Shown: positions 5,447 to 10,367 of the stretch, in pieces | How positions within the stretch are numbered: position 1 is the first letter of the stretch | How the letters are laid out: every line of letters starts with the position of its first letter | Assembly (NCBI GenBank): GCA_028704295.1 | Contig: JAQVLF010000026.1 | Coordinates: 1 to 10,367 of the forward strand | Source: Minisyncoccota bacterium | GTDB taxonomy: Bacteria > Patescibacteriota > Minisyncoccia > Minisyncoccales > Minisyncoccaceae | Direction of reading: 5' to 3' | DNA: 10,367 nucleotides | The notes under the pieces: model-generated | Databases searched by the model: none | What the model saw: only the letters and a program-made list of their open reading frames with translations | What the model was told of the DNA's origin: nothing | Program-made: the position numbers and the translations under genes

Positions 5447-5983
5447 TTAACCTACGGCTTTTTTACCTAATTTCTTCCTTACAGTTTCACCTTCATATCT
5501 AATACCCTTGCCCTTGTATGGTTCAGGCTTTCTTATCTTTCTAATAGAAGATGCTGTTTGCCCTACTAATTCTTTATCAATTCCTCCTACAGTAATGCTT
5601 GTCTTATCTGCTTCAAACGTTATTCCTTGAGGCGCTTCTACCTTGACAGGATGACTAAAACCAATGTCTAATACTAAATCTTTTCCTTGTACATTTGCTT
5701 TATAACCGACTCCAACAAGCTCTAGCTTTTTTGAAAAGCCTTTTGTAACTCCCTCTATCATATTTGAGATAAGGGTTCTTTGAAGTCCCCAAAAAGCATT
5801 TGTCTTAAGTTCATTATCTTTAGGAACAATAATAATTTGATTATCATCAATTTTTGTATCAAGTGAATCAATTAAAGATCTTTTAAGCTCTCCTTTTTGA
5901 CCCTTTACAAAAATTGTATTTCCCTCAATCCTAACTTCTACTCCTGCTTCAATTTTAATTGGCTTTTTTCCGATTCTAGACAT
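5447..5983 (-). CDS. rplF: 50S ribosomal protein L6 (start revised to 5983)
   Basis: A large-subunit protein at the factor-binding region near the sarcin-ricin loop. It begins MSRIGKKPI, the standard L6 N-terminus, and has the two repeated alpha/beta domains; the second carries LVGVGYKA (about 91-98 of the 178-residue product) and the C-terminal RKIRKPEPYKGKGIRYE with KKLGKKA. The frame can be extended six codons upstream to a GTG at 6001, but that would overlap the S8 stop and add residues absent from the family. The ATG at 5983-5981, 4 nt after the S8 stop, is therefore chosen. Length is normal. Confidence 0.95.
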   Translation of the reverse strand: MSRIGKKPIKIEAGVEVRIEGNTIFVKGQKGELKRSLIDSLDTKIDDNQIIIVPKDNELKTNAFWGLQRTLISNMIEGVTKGFSKKLELVGVGYKANVQGKDLVLDIGFSHPVKVEAPQGITFEADKTSITVGGIDKELVGQTASSIRKIRKPEPYKGKGIRYEGETVRKKLGKKAVG

Positions 5984-5987
5984 ATCA

Positions 5988-6377
5988 TTAATAAACTTCA
6001 CAAATTATTTCTCCTCCGACTTTTTTAAATCTAGCTTCTTTTCCACTCATAACACCTCTTGATGTTGATAAAATATTAATTCCGTAACCTGATTTAACCT
6101 TTTTAATATCAGAAGCTTTTACATATATTCTTTGGCCTTGCTTTGAAGCTTTTCTAATTTTTGAAATCATTGGAACACCATTTTCTTTATACTTCAAATC
6201 AATAATTATTTTCTTGCCCGGTACTCTTCCTTTTTTTTCGACATTCAAAATATAGCCCTCTTTTTTTAAGGCCTCTAATATTTCTAATTTAAAATTAGAA
6301 TAAGGAACACTGATTTGTTTCTTTGAAACAATCTGTGCATTATTTATTGCTGTTAACATATCTGCTACTGTGTCCAT
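5988..6377 (-). CDS. rpsH: 30S ribosomal protein S8 (start revised to 6377)
   Basis: A primary 16S rRNA-binding protein of the small-subunit platform; in E. coli it also represses the spc operon. The protein begins MDTVADMLTAINNA, matching the conserved D-x-I/V-A-D-M-L-T-x-I-x-N-A start, and ends with the typical rRNA-binding segment YGINILSTSRGVMSGKEA followed by VGGEIICEVY. It has 129 residues. An upstream in-frame TTG at 6395 would add six residues overlapping the S14 stop, so the ATG at 6377-6375 is preferred. I did not find a recognisable S8 operator in the mRNA near L5. Confidence 0.95.
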   Translation of the reverse strand: MDTVADMLTAINNAQIVSKKQISVPYSNFKLEILEALKKEGYILNVEKKGRVPGKKIIIDLKYKENGVPMISKIRKASKQGQRIYVKASDIKKVKSGYGINILSTSRGVMSGKEARFKKVGGEIICEVY

Positions 6378-6388
6378 AATATTCAAAA

Positions 6389-6574
6389 TTACCAACTACT
6401 CTTTTTAACGCCAGGGATTTCACCCTTATTAGCCATTTCTCTAAAACAAATCCTGCATAATCCAAACTTTCTTATAAGTCCTCTATTTCTTCCACACTTA
6501 AAACATCTTCTAGTTATTCTTGTAGAAAATTTAGGTTTCTTTTCTGATTTTGCTATTGATGATTTCTTTGCCAT
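6389..6574 (-). CDS. rpsN: 30S ribosomal protein S14, zinc-binding type
   Basis: A small-subunit head protein next to S3 and S10. The 61-residue length and the two CxxC pairs (Cys24/27 and Cys40/43) show the short, zinc-containing form (C+), not the longer zinc-free form. The C-terminal GEIPGVKKSSW is the conserved ending. Ancestral-type S14 in the spc cluster between L5 and S8 is the usual arrangement. The gaps are 9 nt to L5 and 11 nt to the S8 start, both AT-rich and without a Shine-Dalgarno sequence. Confidence 0.96.
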   Translation of the reverse strand: MAKKSSIAKSEKKPKFSTRITRRCFKCGRNRGLIRKFGLCRICFREMANKGEIPGVKKSSW

Positions 6575-6583
6575 AAAATATAT

Positions 6584-7138
6584 TTAACTTTTTCTTAAAG
6601 GAAAGTCAAGTAGTCTTAATAATTCTTCTGCTTCTTCTCTTGTCTTTGCTCCTGTCACAACCGTAATTTCAATTCCAAAAAGATAATTTGCTTTTTCAGG
6701 TGAAATTTCTGGAAAAGCAATATGTTCTTTAAGTCCAAAGTTTAAATTTCCATTCTGATCAATTCCGCTTAGCTTAATTCCTCTAAAGTCTCTTGTTCTT
6801 GGAAGCACAACATTGATTAATTTATCTAAAAAGTCATACATCTTTTTTCCTCTTAAAGTAACTTTAGCACCAATTATATTTCCCTCTCTTGTCTTAAAAG
6901 TCGCTATTGATTTTTTTGCTTCTGTTAAAACTGGCCTTTGCCCTCCTAATTCTTCTAATTGCTTTATAATGTATTCTTCGAACTTTCTTTTTTCGTCATT
7001 TGTCTTTTGAGAAACAATTCTTCCAAAACCAGTGTTGATTACAACCTTCTCAATCTTTGGTACAGCCATTACATTTGAATAAGAAAATTTCTTTATCATC
7101 TCGCTCTTTGCTTCTTTTTGATATTTTTCTTTAATCAT
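6584..7138 (-). CDS. rplE: 50S ribosomal protein L5
   Basis: A 5S rRNA-binding protein of the central protuberance, contacting L18 and the P-site tRNA. Conserved landmarks are YSNVMAVPKIEKVVINTGFG (20-39), GGQRPVLTEAKKSIATFKTR (65-84), the RDFRGI segment (114-119) and FGIEITVVTGAKTREEAEEL near the C-terminus. Its 184 residues are normal. The ATG overlaps the L24 stop (ATGA); the second Met at residue 14 is not the start, because the preceding EKYQKEA helix is family-typical. Confidence 0.96.
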   Translation of the reverse strand: MIKEKYQKEAKSEMIKKFSYSNVMAVPKIEKVVINTGFGRIVSQKTNDEKRKFEEYIIKQLEELGGQRPVLTEAKKSIATFKTREGNIIGAKVTLRGKKMYDFLDKLINVVLPRTRDFRGIKLSGIDQNGNLNFGLKEHIAFPEISPEKANYLFGIEITVVTGAKTREEAEELLRLLDFPLRKS

Positions 7139-7443
7139 ATTTCTTTATTACACTTTTTACACACTCTCACCTTCTTTCCATCTTTTGAAAGTGTATAGCC
7201 TAATCTTGTTTTCTTTGAACATTTGGGACAAATTACTTGAACATTCGAAACATTTATTGGCCTTTCTATTTCAATAACTTGGCCTTTTTCACCTTGCCTT
7301 CTTGGCTTTATGTGTTTTTTAACAATATTTACTTTTTCTACAATAACTCTGCCTTCCTTAGGAAGCGCTTTTACTACCTTTCCTTTCTTATCCTTGTAAT
7401 TTCCTGCAATAATGATAACTTGATCTCCTTTTTTGATGTTCAT
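7135..7443 (-). CDS. rplX: 50S ribosomal protein L24, with zinc-ribbon-like CxxC pairs
   Basis: An early assembly protein of the large subunit that binds the 5' part of 23S rRNA. The N-terminal KOW motif is clear (KKGDQVIIIAGNYKDKKGKV, 4-23), followed by VEKVNIVKKHIKP. The C-terminal part has two CxxC pairs (CPKC about 73-76 and CKKC about 95-98), a putative zinc ribbon seen in L24 of a number of bacteria. At 102 residues it is normal. It starts 4 nt after L14 and overlaps L5 by ATGA. Confidence 0.95.
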   Translation of the reverse strand: MNIKKGDQVIIIAGNYKDKKGKVVKALPKEGRVIVEKVNIVKKHIKPRRQGEKGQVIEIERPINVSNVQVICPKCSKKTRLGYTLSKDGKKVRVCKKCNKEI

Positions 7444-7447
7444 ATTT

Positions 7448-7819
7448 TTATACTAATTCTTTAGTCATTGTTGATATCTTTTCAAAACCTTGTTCTCTCA
7501 CTTCTCTTGCAACTGGCCCTAAAATTCTAGTTCCTTTTGGTTCTTTTGTTTTTGCATCTAAAATCACAACAGCATTGTCGTCAAACCTAATGTATGAACC
7601 GTCAGCTCTTTTCTTAGGCTGTCTTTGCCTTATAATAACCGCTCTTACAACTTGGTGTTTTTTGACAACCTTTCTTGGTTCTGCTGTTTTTACTGCACAA
7701 ACAATAATATCTCCAACTTGAGCATATCTTTTTCTTGTTCCTCCAATTGGCCTAATACATAAAACTGTTTTTGCACCTGAATTGTCTGCTACTTTTAATC
7801 TTGATTCTGGCTGTATCAT
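7448..7819 (-). CDS. rplN: 50S ribosomal protein L14
   Basis: A very conserved large-subunit interface protein that contacts 16S rRNA helix 14 and is the docking site of the silencing factor RsfS. The sequence MIQPESRLKVADNSGAK, the GDIIVCAVK strand, FDDNAVVIL and the C-terminal GTRILGPVAREVRE are all diagnostic. Length is 123 (122 in E. coli). The ATG overlaps the S17 stop (ATGA) and L24 starts 4 nt downstream. This is one of the safest calls in the window. Confidence 0.97.
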   Translation of the reverse strand: MIQPESRLKVADNSGAKTVLCIRPIGGTRKRYAQVGDIIVCAVKTAEPRKVVKKHQVVRAVIIRQRQPKKRADGSYIRFDDNAVVILDAKTKEPKGTRILGPVAREVREQGFEKISTMTKELV

Positions 7820-8055
7820 ATTTTTGTATCTTTAACTACTTCCCATTTCTTATCTTTAGAAATAGGAGTGCATTCTCTTATTGTTACAGTATCCCCAATT
7901 TTTAAATCTGTTCCTTCATTATGGGCTTTATACTTCTTGTGACTCTTGAATCTTTTCTTGTATATTGGATGTTCTTTTATTGTTTCAACCTTAACCACAA
8001 CAGTCTTCTGCATTTTATCTGAAACAACTTTTCCTGTTAATTCTCTTTTTGACAT
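7816..8055 (-). CDS. rpsQ: 30S ribosomal protein S17
   Basis: A primary 16S rRNA-binding protein of the small-subunit body. The OB-fold shows LTGKVVSDKMQKTVVVKVE (6-24), HPIYKKRFKSHKKYKAH (29-45) and KIGDTVTIRECTPISKDKKW (52-71), all standard. The length of 79 is normal. Its ATG follows the L29 stop after one base (TAATATG) and its own TGA overlaps the L14 start. Confidence 0.96.
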   Translation of the reverse strand: MSKRELTGKVVSDKMQKTVVVKVETIKEHPIYKKRFKSHKKYKAHNEGTDLKIGDTVTIRECTPISKDKKWEVVKDTKI

Positions 8056-8056
8056 A

Positions 8057-8239
8057 TTATTTAGTATTTATAATAGTTAAGATTCTTGCAATATCTTTCT
8101 TTGCCTCTTTTAATTCCTTGATATTCTTTACTTTCTCACTTGCTAAGTTAATTCTCATTTCATGCAAACTCTTCCTCCTCTCTTCAAGATTTTCAAATAA
8201 TTCTTCTTTATTTAATTTTTGTAATTCTTGAATTTTCAT
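8057..8239 (-). CDS. rpmC: 50S ribosomal protein L29
   Basis: A small helical hairpin protein at the polypeptide exit tunnel next to L23, part of the docking site for trigger factor and SRP. The 60 residues show the two-helix pattern: MKIQELQKLNKEELFENLEE and then the basic second helix ending in KKDIARILTIINTK, the conserved ARILTxL signature. The ATG overlaps the L16 stop (ATGA) and S17 begins one base after its stop. Confidence 0.95.
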   Translation of the reverse strand: MKIQELQKLNKEELFENLEERRKSLHEMRINLASEKVKNIKELKEAKKDIARILTIINTK

Positions 8240-8652
8240 ATCTCTTTTTTAACAAATTTAACCTTAACTGGAAGCTTATCGCCGCACTTTCTAAATGCTT
8301 CTCTTGCATCAGTTTCAGGAACTCCTTCTAACTCAAGCAGAATTCTACCTGGCTTGACTACTGCAACATAATGATCTGGATTACCTTTTCCTCCACCCAT
8401 TGGAACTTCAGCACCTTTCTTAGTAATGACTTTGTCAGGAAATATTCTAATCCACATCTTTCCAGTCTTTTTAATATATCTAATAATTACTCTTCTGCAA
8501 GCTTCCAATTGATTTGAAGTTATCCAAGCAGGACCCATAGCTTTTAATCCAAAAGTTCCAAAAGAAATTTGAGTTCCACTATCACAAAACATTCTATTTC
8601 TGCTCCTGCCTTTCATGTGTTTTCTGTATTTTGTCTTTTTTGGTATAAACAT
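8236..8652 (-). CDS. rplP: 50S ribosomal protein L16
   Basis: A large-subunit protein at the A-site/tRNA elbow region, needed for late assembly. The basic start MFIPKKTKYRKHMKGRS is typical, followed by FGTFGLKAMGPAWITSNQLE (32-51), IKKTGKMWIRIFPDK (60-74) and the GGGKGNPDHYVAVVKPGRIL segment (86-105). Its 138 residues are normal. In the stretch after FPDK this protein has VITKKGAEVPMGGGKG, where many bacteria have PxTxKPxExRMGKGKG; that is a modest variation. The start is 8 nt after the S3 stop. Confidence 0.96.
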   Translation of the reverse strand: MFIPKKTKYRKHMKGRSRNRMFCDSGTQISFGTFGLKAMGPAWITSNQLEACRRVIIRYIKKTGKMWIRIFPDKVITKKGAEVPMGGGKGNPDHYVAVVKPGRILLELEGVPETDAREAFRKCGDKLPVKVKFVKKEI

Positions 8653-8660
8653 ATTCTTTA

Positions 8661-9335
8661 TTATTTGTCAAATTTTTCTCCTTTGTATAACCAAACCTTG
8701 ATTCCAATTACTCCATAAGTACAAATTGCTATTCTAAATGAATAATCAATATCTGCCCTTATTGTATTTCTTGGAAGCCTGCCTGCTTCTGCTCTTTCCT
8801 TTCTTGCAATCTGAACACCGTCCAATCTTCCCGAAACCTCAATCTTAACTCCCTCCACTTCTTTATTAGCCATTGCTTTTTCAACAGCTTGCTTAATTGT
8901 TTTTCTAAAAGGTGTTCTCTTTTCTATCCTTTGTGCAATCCATTCAGAAACAAGTGTAGCTGATGTCCAAGGATTCTTAACTTCCTTGATTTCTAACTTT
9001 AATTTCTTTTCTAATTCAACTCTTTCCTTTTGATTAAATTTCATTTCTTTTGAAACAATCTTTAAAAGGTCCTTATTTAGCTTATCAACTCCTTCTCCTC
9101 CTCTTCCAATAATTAATCCTGGTCTTGATGTGTGAATAACGACACTTGTCTTGTTTGGAAGCCTATTTATTTCGATTTTTTCAACAGAAAGATCTTTTAA
9201 TCTTGAATTTAAGAAACTTCTAATTACAAAATCCTCCTTTAATATTCTTTTAAAGTTTCTTTCATAAAAACCTCTGGACAACCAATCCTTTGTTTCCTTT
9301 ATTCTAAATACTTTTGGATGCACTTTATGACTCAT
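8661..9335 (-). CDS. rpsC: 30S ribosomal protein S3, with a lysine-rich insertion
   Basis: A small-subunit head protein lining the mRNA entry tunnel. It starts MSHKVHPKVFRI, has a type II KH domain with the GxxG loop in LIIGRGGEGV (74-83), and a C-terminal domain with VSGRLDGVQIAR and LPRNTIRADIDY. Compared with E. coli S3, the distance from IIG to the conserved ExKNP is about 14 residues longer; the added segment is charged (MKFNQKERVELEKK, about 98-111). I recall similar insertions in Parcubacteria, an unverified point. Its ATG lies 11 nt inside the L22 gene. Confidence 0.96.
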   Translation of the reverse strand: MSHKVHPKVFRIKETKDWLSRGFYERNFKRILKEDFVIRSFLNSRLKDLSVEKIEINRLPNKTSVVIHTSRPGLIIGRGGEGVDKLNKDLLKIVSKEMKFNQKERVELEKKLKLEIKEVKNPWTSATLVSEWIAQRIEKRTPFRKTIKQAVEKAMANKEVEGVKIEVSGRLDGVQIARKERAEAGRLPRNTIRADIDYSFRIAICTYGVIGIKVWLYKGEKFDK

Positions 9336-9702
9336 GTTTCTTTTCTTTTACCTTTTTATTTTTCTTTTCTTCCTTTACTTTATCTAATTCAATTTCAATA
9401 TGTGAAGTTCTTTTATTTATTCTATGAGCAGTTCCCCTTGCTCTTGGCATAATTCTCTTATATATCGGTCCTTCATTTACTACTACTTTTGAGATAAATA
9501 AAGTATTTGCTTTCAATCCATCAATGATTTCCGCGTTGGCTACTGCTGAATTTAATAACTTAAGCATTGGATCAGCAGTTTTCTTGTGCACGAATTTCAA
9601 GACTGCTTGAGCTTCCTCAACCTGTTTGCCTCTTATCAGATCTGCTACTAATCTTCCCTTCCTTGCAGATACTCTAAAATTGCTTAACTTTGCTTTATAC
9701 AT
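9325..9702 (-). CDS. rplV: 50S ribosomal protein L22, with a basic C-terminal tail
   Basis: A large-subunit protein whose beta-hairpin lines the nascent peptide exit tunnel. The core is recognised by NFRVSARKGRLVADLIRGK (8-26), AVLKFVHKKTADPMLKLLNSAVANAE and the hairpin/tip segment RIMPRARGTAHRINKRTSHI (83-102). The last 15 or so residues (KEEKKNKKVKEKKHES) form a charged tail beyond the E. coli end. The tail's final codons overlap the S3 start by 11 nt, so ribosomes translating the tail pass over the S3 start. It begins 5 nt after S19. Confidence 0.96.
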   Translation of the reverse strand: MYKAKLSNFRVSARKGRLVADLIRGKQVEEAQAVLKFVHKKTADPMLKLLNSAVANAEIIDGLKANTLFISKVVVNEGPIYKRIMPRARGTAHRINKRTSHIEIELDKVKEEKKNKKVKEKKHES

Positions 9703-9707
9703 ATTTC

Positions 9708-9989
9708 TTAACTTTTATCAATTTGCTTTTGTAATTTACCTCCGTGCTTGATGAATTTTGTTGTAGGAGCAAATTCTCCTAATTTGTGTCCTATCATATC
9801 TTCTTCAATTCTAACAGAAATATGTTCTTTTCCATTGTGCACCCCAAAAGTAAATCCAATCATTTCAGGAACAATAGTCGAAGATCTTGACCAAGTTTTA
9901 ATAATTGTCGCATCGCCTAGCTTGACCTTTGACATTTTCTTCATTAATTTTTCATCAATATATGGACCTTTTTTAAGACTTCTTGTCAT
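9708..9989 (-). CDS. rpsS: 30S ribosomal protein S19
   Basis: A small-subunit head protein that pairs with S13 near the A-site tRNA. MTRSLKKGPYIDEKLMKK, then WSRSSTIVPEMIGFTFGVHN (34-53) and GHKLGEFAPTTKF (67-79) are diagnostic; the usual APTR is APTT here. Its 93 residues are normal. It starts 6 nt after the L2 stop (gap AAAGTT) without a Shine-Dalgarno sequence. Confidence 0.96.
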   Translation of the reverse strand: MTRSLKKGPYIDEKLMKKMSKVKLGDATIIKTWSRSSTIVPEMIGFTFGVHNGKEHISVRIEEDMIGHKLGEFAPTTKFIKHGGKLQKQIDKS

Positions 9990-9995
9990 AACTTT

Positions 9996-10367
9996 TTATT
10001 TCTTATTTTTTCTCCTGCTAATAATTAACTTATTTGACCACTTTTTGCTCCTTGTTTTAACTCCGAGAGCATGCTTGCCCCAAGGAGTTTTTGGATATTT
10101 AAGTCCAATAGGAGCTCTACCTTCTCCTCCGCCATGCGGATGATCTACTGGATTCATAGCACTGCCTCTAACAGTTGGCCTTACACCTTTTCTTCTTGAT
10201 CTTCCTGCTTTTCCTAATTCAATAAATTTATGCTCATGATTTGAAACTATACCAATAGAAGCATAGCTTTCGCTCTTAATCTTTCTAATTTCAGAAGAAG
10301 GCATTTTTAAAAGTGTATATCCTTCATCATGAGCCATAACAACTGCATTTGAACCAGCTGATCTTGC
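9996..10367 (-). CDS. rplB: 50S ribosomal protein L2, C-terminal part (cut by window edge)
   Basis: A core large-subunit protein required for subunit association, tRNA binding and peptidyl transfer. Only the C-terminal 123 codons are inside the window; the family has about 275. The visible part opens with ARSAGSNAVV, continues with YTLLKMPSSEIRKI and contains GVRPTVRGSAMNPVDHPHGG followed by GEGRAP, the segment with the conserved His229 of E. coli L2. It ends with a basic tail (RRKNKK). The first in-frame ATG at 10337 is an internal methionine, not the start. S19 follows after 6 nt. Confidence 0.97.
   Translation of the reverse strand, partial: ARSAGSNAVVMAHDEGYTLLKMPSSEIRKIKSESYASIGIVSNHEHKFIELGKAGRSRRKGVRPTVRGSAMNPVDHPHGGGEGRAPIGLKYPKTPWGKHALGVKTRSKKWSNKLIISRRKNKK

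Noticed and set aside
5984..6001. Upstream GTG start for L6 (6001) and TTG start for S8 (6395).
   Set aside because: Both would overlap the preceding stop and add six residues before the conserved N-termini MSRIGKKPI and MDTVADML.
7135..7145. S8-binding operator near the L24/L5 junction, as in the E. coli spc operon.
   Set aside because: I could not identify the characteristic S8-binding internal loop by eye; a covariance search would be needed.
434..8239. Recoded UGA (Gly), as in Gracilibacteria/Absconditabacteria.
   Set aside because: UGA ends the COG2426, adk, L24, S17 and L16 genes at normal C-termini exactly where the next gene starts, so it is a stop here.
9748..10143. Plus-strand open frame of 131 codons.
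   Set aside because: It is antisense to S19 and L2, has no recognisable domain and reads as hydrophobic mirror translation of conserved genes. The same holds for plus-strand frames at 22-267, 345-620, 1983-2300, 2228-2521, 6813-7010, 7237-7464 and 8049-8231.

Overview
The window is an AT-rich stretch of a bacterial chromosome in which every supported gene lies on the minus strand. Read 5' to 3' on that strand (high to low coordinates) it starts inside rplB (L2) and runs through the end of the S10 cluster and the whole spc cluster: L2, S19, L22, S3, L16, L29, S17, L14, L24, L5, S14, S8, L6, L18, S5, L15, SecY. Adenylate kinase, methionine aminopeptidase, an unrecognised 132-residue frame, a COG2426-type small membrane protein and the first 145 codons of triosephosphate isomerase follow.

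The best taxonomic reading is a member of the Candidate Phyla Radiation (Patescibacteria), perhaps Parcubacteria-like. The reasons are the missing L30 gene (only 10 nt separate S5 and L15), the very compact genes, the near absence of Shine-Dalgarno sequences, the low GC (about 30% in stretches counted by hand) and a lysine-rich insertion in S3 that I remember from that group. UGA is a real stop in five stop-start overlaps, so the code is the standard bacterial one and not the UGA=Gly code of Gracilibacteria/Absconditabacteria. The phylum call is inference.

Positions 10367-2927 form one tightly packed transcription unit encoding ribosomal proteins plus the SecY translocon channel. Neighbours are joined by ATGA overlaps, single-base gaps or gaps of at most 13 nt, which suggests translational coupling. 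A probable intrinsic terminator (2872-2915) lies between secY and adk, and its U-tract touches the adk start codon. adk and map overlap by ATGA and are probably expressed together. The Map protein has all its metal ligands but carries a 19-residue insertion between the first two.

After map the usual order (infA, rpmJ, rpsM...) is broken. A 157-nt spacer with inverted repeats precedes a 132-codon frame of about 40% GC that has its own extended -10 promoter and a terminator-like hairpin. This looks like an independently transcribed cassette and is the most interesting part of the window. A second extended -10 promoter just upstream of the COG2426 gene would produce an almost leaderless mRNA for that gene and tpiA, which overlap by ATGA. 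I see no RNA genes, CRISPR arrays, insertion sequences or origin.
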